From contig CACNSD010000006.1 of assembly GCA_902623075.1 (NCBI GenBank), positions 19,651 through 83,650 of the forward strand: 64,000 nucleotides of DNA, read 5' to 3'. Positions 44,422 through 52,704 of this stretch are shown here, in pieces; position 1 is the first letter of the stretch, and each line of letters starts with the position of its first letter. The DNA is from an uncultured Pelagibacteraceae bacterium (GTDB lineage: Bacteria; Pseudomonadota; Alphaproteobacteria; Pelagibacterales; Pelagibacteraceae). Position numbers and translations under genes: made by a program. Under the pieces are notes generated by a model. The model searched no databases, was not told the DNA's origin, and saw only the letters and a list, made by a program, of their open reading frames with translations.

Positions 44422-45911
44422 TAGGCAGTATTTTGTTTAATAAATTTTTCAGCTTCAGTTAAAATTAATTTTTTTCTATCTGGTTTCATTTTATCAAATA
44501 TTCTTACCATCATTGATAAACGGGGATTTTTTATAAAAAATTTTCTATTTCTATTTATAAATCTCCAATAAAGTCCATCCATTGCGTTGCACCACTCACC
44601 CTTTTTAAAATCCATCATTTTCATAAAGTATGCAGATCCAGAAATATAAGGTTTGGTTGCAAAAATTCCTCCATCACTAAATAATCCCATCCCATATACA
44701 TTGGGAACCATTACCCAATCTGAGGAGTCTACGAACATCTCCATAAACCATTTATAAACAATTGTTGGCTTGATTTCACAAAGGTTCATAATGTTTGATA
44801 AGATCATTAATCTTTCAATGTGATGTGACCAACCATGATTAACTGCATTTTTAATTGCATAATCTAAAGGTGGAAGGCCAGTTGTGCCATCGTACCAAGA
44901 ACTTTTCATTTTTCTATTTTGTTTAAAAAAATTTCCAGTTTCCATTTCTTGAGAATAAGACTGATAAATTCCACGCATAAATTCTCTCCAACCAATCACT
45001 TGACGGATGTAACCCTCTAATGAATTCATTCTAATTTTATGTTTCTTGTGAAATTCTAAAACTTTTTGGATAACAAATTCAGGTGTAATTAAACCTAAAT
45101 TTATATAAGGACTTAATGCACTATGAAATAAGATATTATCTTTTTGGTCAACTGCATCCTCATAATCACCAAATAAATTTGATTTTTCTTTTATAAAAAA
45201 ATTTAAAAGTTTGACAACATCATCGTATTCTGTTGCGAACCAAAAATTGTCTGTACTTCCGGGATGATTTTTGAATTCTTTTTCAATAATAGGCTTTAGT
45301 TTTTTTGTGTGGGTTGTTTCACTAATTTTTGGAAATTTAGGAATTGAAATATTTTTTGGTAATTTGTTTCTATTATCTTCATCAAAACTCCATTTACCTC
45401 CGATAGGATTACCATCTGAGCCCATTAGTATTCCAGATTTTTTTCTAACTTCTTTGTAAAAAGTTGCCATGAATGGTTTTTTTGATTTTGATAAATAATT
45501 TTTAAATTCTTCTCTAGAATTTAAAAACATAGGAGTTTGAACAATATTCCAATTTATTTTTTCTTTTTTTAAAAATTGTGAAATCTTTTTTTCAAAAAAT
45601 TTATCCTCTACCTCAAAACTTGAAATTTCTTTTATTTTTTTTTGTGCGATTATTTTTTTTAGTTTTTTTACGTAATCATCACTAAATTCTTTATCTTCGA
45701 TTTTAAGGTAATCTAATTTAAATTTATTTTTTCTTAACCCATCTGCATAAGAACGCATTGAGGATAAAAATAATAAAATTTTTTGTTTATGATGCTTTTC
45801 ATAGGTGCATAAACCCTTGTCTTCTGCCATAAAAAACAGGTGGTCTTTTTTGAAGCGGTCGAGGTATTTTGTTGGAAATAATTGATTACCGAGTATAAAA
45901 AATAACTTCAT
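44421..45911 (-). CDS. Prokaryotic (6-4) photolyase-related protein (PhrB/CryB family) with reduced Fe-S ligands
   Basis: 496 residues, the length of the FeS-BCP/PhrB family. Signatures are LGNQLFP near the start, GGKWSFDEDNRNK (171-183), GWREFMRGIY (307-316), HGWSHHIERLM (359-369) and FSDGGIFATKPY (411-422). The family's CxxC (C438/C441 of Agrobacterium PhrB) is absent, replaced by MMDFKKG after a deletion of about nine residues. The C350 position reads LPPLDYAI without Cys, and only C441 (WCNAMDGLYW) remains near the last ligand. It would repair (6-4) photoproducts with FAD; without the cluster it may be structurally altered. Confidence 0.9.
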   Translation of the reverse strand: MKLFFILGNQLFPTKYLDRFKKDHLFFMAEDKGLCTYEKHHKQKILLFLSSMRSYADGLRKNKFKLDYLKIEDKEFSDDYVKKLKKIIAQKKIKEISSFEVEDKFFEKKISQFLKKEKINWNIVQTPMFLNSREEFKNYLSKSKKPFMATFYKEVRKKSGILMGSDGNPIGGKWSFDEDNRNKLPKNISIPKFPKISETTHTKKLKPIIEKEFKNHPGSTDNFWFATEYDDVVKLLNFFIKEKSNLFGDYEDAVDQKDNILFHSALSPYINLGLITPEFVIQKVLEFHKKHKIRMNSLEGYIRQVIGWREFMRGIYQSYSQEMETGNFFKQNRKMKSSWYDGTTGLPPLDYAIKNAVNHGWSHHIERLMILSNIMNLCEIKPTIVYKWFMEMFVDSSDWVMVPNVYGMGLFSDGGIFATKPYISGSAYFMKMMDFKKGEWCNAMDGLYWRFINRNRKFFIKNPRLSMMVRIFDKMKPDRKKLILTEAEKFIKQNTA

Positions 45912-45925
45912 AGTTAAATATAACT
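45912..45925. promoter_or_regulatory. Inverted repeat in the 27-bp divergent gap between photolyase and SDR operons
   Basis: AGTTA-AATA-TAACT lies between start codons 45911 (minus) and 45939 (plus). Both promoters must overlap it or the coding starts, so it is a good candidate operator. The plus-strand TATAACT in it could also be a -10 element. No sigma-factor signature could be confirmed by eye. Confidence 0.4.
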
Positions 45926-45938
45926 AATAAAAATTTTT

Positions 45939-46649
45939 ATGTCAGAAAAATATGTAATTTTTGGTGCGACAGGTTCTATAGGATCAAGTTTGGCTGAACA
46001 ATTAAAAAACTCTGGAAATGATATTCATTTAGTTGCAAGAAATGAAAGTGAACTTAGTCCTATGTGTGAAAAACTTGGATGCTCATATACTATTGCTGAT
46101 GTTTTGGAGGAAGGTTTTATTGAAAAAGTTAAATCAGATATTTCTGAAATTAAAGGCCTGGCTTATTGTGTAGGTTCTATTGATCTAAAACCATTAAGAA
46201 TGATAAGCGAACAAGACTTTCAAAAATGTATGAAACTCAATCTATATTCAGCTGTAGAAACTATTCAAGGATTTCAAGAAAGTTTAAAAAAAAATAAAGG
46301 TTCAATAGTACTGTTTTCTACTGTTGCTGCTCAAAGAGGGTTTACTAACCATGCTATAATTGCTTCAACTAAGGCTGCTGTAGAAGGTCTAACAGTTTCT
46401 TTAGCTGCTGAATTTGCGCCAAACATAAGAGTAAACTGTGTTGCTCCAAGTTTAACAAAATCTAAAATAGCTGAACCAATGTTAAAGAATGCTGCTTTAG
46501 CAGAAGGGATAGCAAAAGCACATCCTCTCAAAAGATTAGGTGAAGGTAAGGACTCGGCTGCTCTTGCTAAATTTTTGTTAACGGAGGATAGTTCCTGGGT
46601 TACAGGTCAAATAATTGCAGTTGATGGTGGTAGATCAAAACTTTCTTAA
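45939..46649 (+). CDS. Short-chain dehydrogenase/reductase without the catalytic Tyr
   Basis: 236 residues of SDR fold. It has GATGSIGSS (9-17) for the cofactor, N101, catalytic Ser S127 and Lys K145, and the C-terminal TGQIIAVDGG. The YxxxK motif reads IASTK, with Ile at position 141 where the Tyr should be (HAIIASTKAAVEGL). The protein may bind a nucleotide without acting as a normal oxidoreductase. It is divergent from the photolyase gene by 27 bp and heads a plus-strand operon. Confidence 0.87.
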   Translation: MSEKYVIFGATGSIGSSLAEQLKNSGNDIHLVARNESELSPMCEKLGCSYTIADVLEEGFIEKVKSDISEIKGLAYCVGSIDLKPLRMISEQDFQKCMKLNLYSAVETIQGFQESLKKNKGSIVLFSTVAAQRGFTNHAIIASTKAAVEGLTVSLAAEFAPNIRVNCVAPSLTKSKIAEPMLKNAALAEGIAKAHPLKRLGEGKDSAALAKFLLTEDSSWVTGQIIAVDGGRSKLS

Positions 46650-46650
46650 A

Positions 46651-46872
46651 ATGGACTTAGATTTCAAGCATCTTAAGAAAATAAAATCTTCTTGGATAAA
46701 ACATTTTTTGTATGCAAGTTATTTTAATTTTATTGCGCTTTTAATTTTTATTACTGGATTTATACATAGTATAATTCCCTGGGTGTTTGCTTTTACGCCT
46801 TATAAACTTGCAAAAAAAATTGTAAATGAAACTGAAAAACAATTTAAATCAAATCTTAAAAAAAGGAATTGA
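46651..46872 (+). CDS. DUF6356 small membrane protein
   Basis: 73 residues from ATG 46651, one nt after the SDR stop. The DFKHLKKIKSSWIKHFLYA start and FITGFIHSIIPWVF hydrophobic segment with TPYKLAKKIV end match DUF6356, a family I know from marine alphaproteobacteria. One or two spans. It overlaps the next gene by 47 nt, so all three are translated together. Confidence 0.72.
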   Translation: MDLDFKHLKKIKSSWIKHFLYASYFNFIALLIFITGFIHSIIPWVFAFTPYKLAKKIVNETEKQFKSNLKKRN

Positions 46873-47539
46873 ATTAAAATCTAGTGGAACTACTGGGCCA
46901 CAAAAAAAAATTTATCAGTCGCCCAAAAAGTTAAAATATGCAAACGAAATTGCAAGGGAATGTCAAAAAATTTCTTCTAAAAGTAAAATTTATACAATAT
47001 GTAAAATGGAGCATGCGGGAGGACTTTTAGCCCAAACACTTCCAGCATATGAGATTGGAGCAGAAATCCATATTGAAAAATTTAACGCTTTTGACTTTTG
47101 TAAAAAAATTAACGAATTTACTCACACACATATTACTCCAGATCATGGCAGAGCTATCTCACTTACAAAGTCATTTAAAAATTTAAATTTAAATGGACTA
47201 TGGATTACCTGTGGGAGTGAACCAGTTGATTGGGAACTAATTATCAAATTTGTAGAAAAAGGTTGTACATTTATGGTTAACTGGGGAATGACAGAAATTG
47301 GTCCATGTGCAATCAACACTGTTTTTAAAAATATAGAGACAGTTTTAAATTATAAAAGTAAAGCAATCAAAGGGACTTTGATGGGTGACAATGTTTATTG
47401 TGATACGAAAATTGAAAATGAAACCTTACATGTTAGAGGAAATATTAGTGTTTATGCTAATGAGTGGTTCGATACAAAAGATATTGTAAAAAAAAATATT
47501 TATAATCATTACTATATACAGGGTAGGTTAAAAAATTAA
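46826..47539 (+). CDS. Truncated adenylate-forming (ANL superfamily) protein
   Basis: 237 residues, less than half a normal acyl-CoA synthetase. Core motifs are kept: the A3 phosphate loop SSGTTGPQK (19-27), the A5 motif NWGMTEIG (152-159), the A7 motif WFDTKD (214-219), and it ends at the GR hinge (233-234). The N-terminal subdomain and the mobile C-terminal domain are missing. The frame is open and the ATG is coupled to DUF6356, so this is a compact gene and not an obvious pseudogene. It may adenylate a small carboxylate; substrate unknown. Confidence 0.8.
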   Translation: MKLKNNLNQILKKGIELKSSGTTGPQKKIYQSPKKLKYANEIARECQKISSKSKIYTICKMEHAGGLLAQTLPAYEIGAEIHIEKFNAFDFCKKINEFTHTHITPDHGRAISLTKSFKNLNLNGLWITCGSEPVDWELIIKFVEKGCTFMVNWGMTEIGPCAINTVFKNIETVLNYKSKAIKGTLMGDNVYCDTKIENETLHVRGNISVYANEWFDTKDIVKKNIYNHYYIQGRLKN

Positions 47540-48606
47540 TGAAAATAATTTTATATATAATATTAATTTTAATCTCAAATTTTTCAGTTTCTTACTCTGC
47601 TGAATTTAAATTTCAAAGATTAAATCAATTAAATGAACCTTGGGGGTCTTCATTTATTAATAATGAAGAATTAATAATTACAGAAAAAGCTGGTAAAATT
47701 AAAATTGTAAATATTTACTCAAATAAAATACAAGAACTAAACCATAACCTTAATTATTTCGTACACGGACAAGGGGGTTTGCTTGATATTATTTATAAAA
47801 ATAAAACTGTATGGGTTTCTTATACCGAAAATAGAGGTGGATGGAAAACAAGTACCTCAATTGCAAAAAGTAAATTTAATAAAAAAAAATTAGATTTTGA
47901 AAATATATTCCAAGCTGAACCACCAATAGAGTCTGGCTATCATTTTGGATCAAGACTAGCAATAAAAGATGATTATCTTTTTGCATCAGCAGGTGAAAGA
48001 GGACAAGGAATGATTGCTCAAGATCCAACAAAACATGCTGGAAGTATAATTAGAATTCATATCGATGGAAGTATCCCAAAAGATAATCCGAAGTTTGATG
48101 GTAAATCCAATTGGTTACCGGAAATCTACCAAATTGGTGTTCGCAACCCTCAAGGTTTAACTTTATCTAGTTTTGATGACAAAATATATATCAGTAATCA
48201 CGGTGCAAAAGGTGGTGATTGGTTTGGTGAAGTAAAAAAAGGAGAAAATTATGGTTGGAAAATTTTAGGTTGGGGTGGCACGAATTATTCAGGATCAAAG
48301 ATAGGACCCAAGTGGAAACCAGGTTTTACAAAAGCAATTCAGTACTGGGTTCCTTCAATAGCTACTAGTGCAATAACTATTTATAAAGGAAATGAGTTCA
48401 AAGAGTGGAACGGTCAAGCTCTTATTACTTCTTTAAAAGATAAATCAATGAGAAAATTAAACTTTCAAAATCTATCGAACGTAGAGGAAACAATAATTTT
48501 CAAAGACAAAATTGGGAGAATTAGAGATATTAAAGTACACCCAGTTAATGGAAAAATTTATTTTCTTGCAGGAAATGCTTTGTGGTTAATGGAAAAAAAA
48601 AAATAA
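47539..48606 (+). CDS. PQQ-dependent sugar dehydrogenase-like (YliI/soluble glucose dehydrogenase family) protein
   Basis: 355 residues with a signal peptide (1-21). Beta-propeller repeats with PWGSSFINNEEL, FVHGQGGLLDI, YHFGSRLAI, GVRNPQGLTL and NYGWKILGWGG match the family of soluble aldose dehydrogenases. The GVRNPQG and HG blocks supply PQQ and calcium contacts. It would oxidise an aldose in the periplasm if PQQ is available. No PQQ synthesis genes are in the window. The start overlaps the previous stop (TAATG). Confidence 0.85.
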   Translation: MKIILYIILILISNFSVSYSAEFKFQRLNQLNEPWGSSFINNEELIITEKAGKIKIVNIYSNKIQELNHNLNYFVHGQGGLLDIIYKNKTVWVSYTENRGGWKTSTSIAKSKFNKKKLDFENIFQAEPPIESGYHFGSRLAIKDDYLFASAGERGQGMIAQDPTKHAGSIIRIHIDGSIPKDNPKFDGKSNWLPEIYQIGVRNPQGLTLSSFDDKIYISNHGAKGGDWFGEVKKGENYGWKILGWGGTNYSGSKIGPKWKPGFTKAIQYWVPSIATSAITIYKGNEFKEWNGQALITSLKDKSMRKLNFQNLSNVEETIIFKDKIGRIRDIKVHPVNGKIYFLAGNALWLMEKKK

Positions 48607-48607
48607 T

Positions 48608-49591
48608 ATGAAAGAGAAGCCTTACCATCATTTACCAGATGGTACTTTTAGAAATCCAAAAGGATCCCCGGTAATAATATCTAGTTCAAGAAAATTCTCA
48701 TATAGAACTTTTATTAAATTACGAAAAAAAGTTAATTTATCTTATCCCAGAGAACATGTAGTTGACAAAGATAAAGTCTTGGCAAACTTAGATAAATATA
48801 AAGATGATGATTATATTGCTTGGATAGGTCACGCAACATTTCTTATTAAATTAGGAGAAACTACGATTATAACAGATCCTGTATTTTCTAAAAATGCTGG
48901 ACCGCTAATATTTGGTCCAAAAAGATTTACTAATCCAGCAATAAAATTAAATATGATACCTAAAACGGATATATTTTTACTAACTCACAATCATTATGAT
49001 CATCAGGATATGTCAACCATTAGAAATTTTCCTTATAAGGATGCAAAAGTATTAACACCTCTAAATCTTGGTAAATATTTTAAAAGATACAAAGATGTAA
49101 ACGAAATGGATTGGTATGATCAAAAAATTATAAATGAAAATTTAAAAATCTCTTTACTTCCAGCAGTACATTGGTCAAAGAGAAGTTTAACAGATACAAA
49201 TAAAACTTTGTGGGGCAATTTTTTAATAGAATATAAAAATAAGAAAATTTTATTCGCATGTGATACAGGATATGGAGAAATCTACAAAGAGCTAGGAATA
49301 AAATATGGTCCAATAGATTTGACAATGATAAATATTGGGGCTTATAATTTTAAACCAATGTTTGATAAAACTATCTATCATACCACACCAGAAGAAGCCC
49401 TGAATGTTGCACAAGATTTAAAAAGTAAAAAAGTGCTAGGAATGCATTGGGGAACATTTGTTTTATCTTTTGAGCCAATTATGGAACCTCCAATTAGATT
49501 TAAAGATAATGCAGAAAATTACGGATTTAAAAAGAGTGATGCTATTACTTTTAAAATTGGAGAAGTTAGTCCTTTAAATAAAATTTTATAA
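48608..49591 (+). CDS. NAPE-PLD-like metallo-beta-lactamase-fold hydrolase
   Basis: 327 residues. Zinc site motif THNHYDHQD (H127, H129, D131, H132) and later metal His in VHWSKRS and MHWGTF. The opening NPKGSP and AWIGHATFLIKLGETTIITDPVFS are characteristic of the N-acyl-phosphatidylethanolamine phospholipase D/UlaG branch. It may act on a phospholipid or N-acyl compound. Last gene of the SDR operon; it converges on the AEC carrier gene with a 6-nt overlap. Confidence 0.87.
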   Translation: MKEKPYHHLPDGTFRNPKGSPVIISSSRKFSYRTFIKLRKKVNLSYPREHVVDKDKVLANLDKYKDDDYIAWIGHATFLIKLGETTIITDPVFSKNAGPLIFGPKRFTNPAIKLNMIPKTDIFLLTHNHYDHQDMSTIRNFPYKDAKVLTPLNLGKYFKRYKDVNEMDWYDQKIINENLKISLLPAVHWSKRSLTDTNKTLWGNFLIEYKNKKILFACDTGYGEIYKELGIKYGPIDLTMINIGAYNFKPMFDKTIYHTTPEEALNVAQDLKSKKVLGMHWGTFVLSFEPIMEPPIRFKDNAENYGFKKSDAITFKIGEVSPLNKIL

Positions 49592-50512
49592 AGTTAAATA
49601 CTTAATTGTAAGGAATATAGTTACTATAGATGCAATGGTAGATACAAAGATAGCTTTTATTATATCTTCAGGACTTACATTGTATGCAGAACATAAAACT
49701 ATAGCTGTAACTCCACAAGGTGCAACACTTACAAAAAAAGCGCCTGGTATTTCCGCTGGCAATCCTGCATTAAAAAACAAAAGTCCAATCAATAATAAAA
49801 TAATTGGGGAAATAATTAATTTTAAAATTGATATAGAAACAGATAAATTATTAATTACATTTTTGGTATAAAATGAAAGAATTATACCAATTGCAAACAA
49901 ACCAACTGGCGAAACACATGCTGCAAGTTTAGATAAAGTATACTCTATTGGTGTTTGATCAATATTAAAATTTAATAATAAAAATAATAAACCAACAATA
50001 ATTGAAAGAATAAATGGATTTAAAAATAGATTTTTAATAAATGTAAATAAATTTATATTTTTTTTTGTTGATAATTCTAAAAAAAAAGCAATTACAGACA
50101 ATAATATTACTCCATCCATTAATATAATACTTGCAACTTGTGTAATTACACTTTGTTCAAAATAAATTTCTGTTATTGGCAAAAGTAAAGTCACATGGTT
50201 AGATAATGCAACTGTTAAAGCCCAAATAATAGACTCCGGGATTGATCTTTTAAAATATTTTGAGGTGATTAAATAAGCAATAATTCCACATATTGATTGC
50301 ATAATTAAATAAGAGAGAATTTGTTTAAAATCTACTTGTCCAATTTCATTTTGTGCAATTAACTTAATTATCAATGCTGGGACAGCAATATAAAATAGGA
50401 AAAGATTTAAAATTTTAGCATGACTAAGATCTAAGACTTTTAATTTACCAAATATAAAGCCTAAAAAAGTAATGAATATAAAAGGAGTAAGTCCCAAAAA
50501 AATTGTGAACAT
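49586..50512 (-). CDS. AEC (auxin efflux carrier) family transporter
   Basis: 308 residues, ten predicted spans in two halves, as in AEC carriers. The second half contains VSPVGLFAIGIIL and FFVSVAPCGVTAIVLCSAY, typical of the family that moves organic acids such as malate or malonate. It lies 3 nt after the dioxygenase gene, forming an operon with it and the dehalogenase-like gene, and may export or import their acid product or substrate. Confidence 0.85.
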   Translation of the reverse strand: MFTIFLGLTPFIFITFLGFIFGKLKVLDLSHAKILNLFLFYIAVPALIIKLIAQNEIGQVDFKQILSYLIMQSICGIIAYLITSKYFKRSIPESIIWALTVALSNHVTLLLPITEIYFEQSVITQVASIILMDGVILLSVIAFFLELSTKKNINLFTFIKNLFLNPFILSIIVGLLFLLLNFNIDQTPIEYTLSKLAACVSPVGLFAIGIILSFYTKNVINNLSVSISILKLIISPIILLLIGLLFFNAGLPAEIPGAFFVSVAPCGVTAIVLCSAYNVSPEDIIKAIFVSTIASIVTIFLTIKYLTL

Positions 50513-50515
50513 AAA

Positions 50516-51307
50516 TTATTTGATTGTTATTCTATGCATAATTCTATTTCCTTTAAAAGGTGTTGCCTGATGAAGCATAGATCTATTATCCCATATAGCT
50601 AATTGATTTTTTTCCCAAGGAAGTGAGAACTGAAATTTTTTTTTTGTTTGATGATTGAATAAAAATTTTTTTAATTTTTCTTGATTTTTTATATTTGAAT
50701 CAAAACCAATAAGATGTCCTGGACTACAATAAATCGAATATTTTGAGCTAATTTTCTTAATTATCTTGTGTGAAGATTTAAGTTCTTTAATATTTTTCCC
50801 TTTTTCTTTTACTCTTTCCTTTGTTGTGATTGAAATGGGACCCTCAGAAGAGTATTTTCCTTTAATTGTTTTGAATTTTTTTCTTATTGAATTTGGCAAC
50901 TCTTCATAAGCATGATATTGGGAACTAAATTCTGTATTAGCTTTTCCTTTTTTTGGAACAAGTTTTGAGAACAGCATAGTAAATCTTGGCGGTTTTTTCG
51001 TATAAATTGAGTCTGTATGAAATTGTTCACCAAAACTTGGGCCTTTGTCTGTTGATTTTCTTTGTACTACTGTAATTTGAGGAAATTTTTTATTTAAACC
51101 TTTTAGTCTTGGATAATTTGCTAATTTTCCAAAATGTTTAGCAAACTTTATATAAAGTTCAGAGGTTAATTTTTGATTTCTAAAAAATATTAATCCATAT
51201 TTTTTTAGCGCTTTCTTCATTGCAAAAATATCTTTATTAGAAATATCTTTTAAATTTAAAATTATTTCTGCACCAATATTTTTTTTATTAGGTATTATTT
51301 TAAGCAT
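50516..51307 (-). CDS. TauD/TfdA-family Fe(II)/2-oxoglutarate dioxygenase
   Basis: 263 residues. The iron triad is seen as H97-x-D99 (FHTDSIY) and H246 (MLHQATPF), with the 2-oxoglutarate-binding Arg259 (MHRITIK). The PPRFTMLFSKLVPKKGKANTEF segment fits the TauD/TfdA fold. These enzymes hydroxylate small acids, often releasing sulfite or splitting ether bonds. The substrate is open. It overlaps the alpha/beta hydrolase gene by 8 nt, so the two are co-translated. Confidence 0.9.
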   Translation of the reverse strand: MLKIIPNKKNIGAEIILNLKDISNKDIFAMKKALKKYGLIFFRNQKLTSELYIKFAKHFGKLANYPRLKGLNKKFPQITVVQRKSTDKGPSFGEQFHTDSIYTKKPPRFTMLFSKLVPKKGKANTEFSSQYHAYEELPNSIRKKFKTIKGKYSSEGPISITTKERVKEKGKNIKELKSSHKIIKKISSKYSIYCSPGHLIGFDSNIKNQEKLKKFLFNHQTKKKFQFSLPWEKNQLAIWDNRSMLHQATPFKGNRIMHRITIK

Positions 51308-52172
51308 ATTTTAAAAAAAAAGTTTTTAAATGTTTTATAGTTTGTTTAGGATTTTCTTCTGGAATAAAATGGTCCGAATTAATTCCTGCGCCATAAATCT
51401 TTTTATTTGTGTATTTTTGCCAAATTTTAATTGAGTTAAATTGTTTACCAACGACTCCTTTTTTTCCCCATAAAACTTGAATAGGGATATTTAATTTTTT
51501 TTTTCTATCTTTTTTATCATGCTCTAAATCTATACTCGCTGCAGCCCTATAATCCTCGCATGTTGCATGAATCCTTTTTTTTTGTTTAAAGGCTCTTAAG
51601 TATTCTTCTTCAATTCTTCCAATCGCAAATTTGGATGATCTGTTAAAACGACTTTTTAACCATCTTCTAGGATTCGCAATTATCATTTTCTCCGGCAAAG
51701 GTGCTGACTGTATTAAATAAAACCAATGAAAATATGCTTTTGCAAATTTCATATTTGTTTGTTCATACATATCTAAAGTAGGGCAAATATCTAATACGCT
51801 GATAGCCAAAATTTTTCTTCTAAAATCCCTGGCCATACGATGAGCAACTCTTCCACCTCGATCATGTCCTGCAATAAAAAATTTTTTAAAATTTAATTTA
51901 CTCATCAATTGAACCATATCTTTAGCCATTTCCCTTTTAGAATAATTTTTATGATTAATGCCACCAGGTAAAACTAAACTATCCCCATATCCTCTAAGAT
52001 CAGCGACTATTACTGTAAAATATTTACTAAGTTCAGGAGCAGTCTTATGCCACATCACATGCGTTTGTGGATATCCATGAAGTAACAATAAAGGAGGGCC
52101 TTTACCTTTAAATCTACAAAAAATTTTACCCTTGTTTACTTTAACAAATTTTTTTTTAAAACCATTGAACAT
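51300..52172 (-). CDS. Alpha/beta hydrolase of the fluoroacetate (haloacetate) dehalogenase type
   Basis: 290 residues. Residues of the fluoroacetate dehalogenase active site are conserved: nucleophile D104 in HDRGGRVAHR with R105 and R108, D128, H149-W150 (YFHWFY), Y208 and H268 (SDHFIPEE). In Rhodopseudomonas RPA1163 the set is D110, R111, R114, D134, H155, W156, Y219 and H280. D104 to W150 keep one constant offset; the two later ones shift by a small indel. The enzyme would cleave C-F or C-Cl bonds of haloacetates, though related esterases exist. Followed by a TauD-type dioxygenase and a carrier. Confidence 0.85.
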   Translation of the reverse strand: MFNGFKKKFVKVNKGKIFCRFKGKGPPLLLLHGYPQTHVMWHKTAPELSKYFTVIVADLRGYGDSLVLPGGINHKNYSKREMAKDMVQLMSKLNFKKFFIAGHDRGGRVAHRMARDFRRKILAISVLDICPTLDMYEQTNMKFAKAYFHWFYLIQSAPLPEKMIIANPRRWLKSRFNRSSKFAIGRIEEEYLRAFKQKKRIHATCEDYRAAASIDLEHDKKDRKKKLNIPIQVLWGKKGVVGKQFNSIKIWQKYTNKKIYGAGINSDHFIPEENPKQTIKHLKTFFLKYA

Positions 52173-52183
52173 GATTAAACTAT

Positions 52184-52459
52184 TTAATTATTTAATAGTT
52201 TGTTTTTCGCCTTTTCAAATTCCTCTTGAGAAATAATTCCTTTTTCTTTTAAATCATTCAATTTAGTAAGTTCATCACTTAAATTAGTTCTTTGTTCAGA
52301 ATCAGTATCTCTTATCTCACTATTCTCATTTTCAGCTTCCTCTTTTTCTACTCTATTAGCTTCCTTAGATTTAAAACCATTCATAATTGCCATTCCACCT
52401 AAGTATAAAACATAAGCCATTATGGGAATTACCAATCCAAAAAAAATTATTTTTTCCAT
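52184..52459 (-). CDS. SHOCT-domain small membrane protein
   Basis: 91 residues: an N-terminal membrane span (about 4-24), an acidic linker (EKEEAENENSEIRDTDSE), and a C-terminal SHOCT motif (LTKLNDLKEKGIISQEEFEKAKNKLL). SHOCT helices usually mediate oligomer contacts. Function is unknown. It follows the next membrane-protein gene with a 3-nt gap and lies upstream of the dehalogenase-like gene by 11 nt. Confidence 0.78.
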   Translation of the reverse strand: MEKIIFFGLVIPIMAYVLYLGGMAIMNGFKSKEANRVEKEEAENENSEIRDTDSEQRTNLSDELTKLNDLKEKGIISQEEFEKAKNKLLNN

Positions 52460-52462
52460 AAT

Positions 52463-52666
52463 TTATTCTTCGTCCTCTTCTCGCCAATTTTTTTCATACA
52501 TCAAGTATGCAGCATAAATTACTGATATTGTTCCTACAATCATACCATAGTCAAAACCAGTTTGCATGTCATGCAAATACCAACCAAGCTGTGTTGCTCC
52601 AATAGGTGGAACAGTAAGCAGCAAAAAAATGATACCAAATCTGTACGGTCGTTTAGGTTTTTTCAT
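52463..52666 (-). CDS. Small membrane protein of unknown function
   Basis: 67 residues with two predicted spans (about 10-30 and 40-57) and an acidic tail (NWREEDEE). No recognised family. It is co-linear with the SHOCT gene and starts 38 nt after the folD stop, so a shared transcript is likely. Confidence 0.65.
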   Translation of the reverse strand: MKKPKRPYRFGIIFLLLTVPPIGATQLGWYLHDMQTGFDYGMIVGTISVIYAAYLMYEKNWREEDEE

Positions 52667-52704
52667 TTTAACAAATTAACAGATTAAAGCTTATGGTTTA
52701 ATTG

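Noticed and set aside
46651..46872. 36-nt longer start (46615) for the DUF6356 protein
   Set aside because: The extra codons lie inside the SDR gene and do not match the family; ATG 46651 gives the expected N-terminus.
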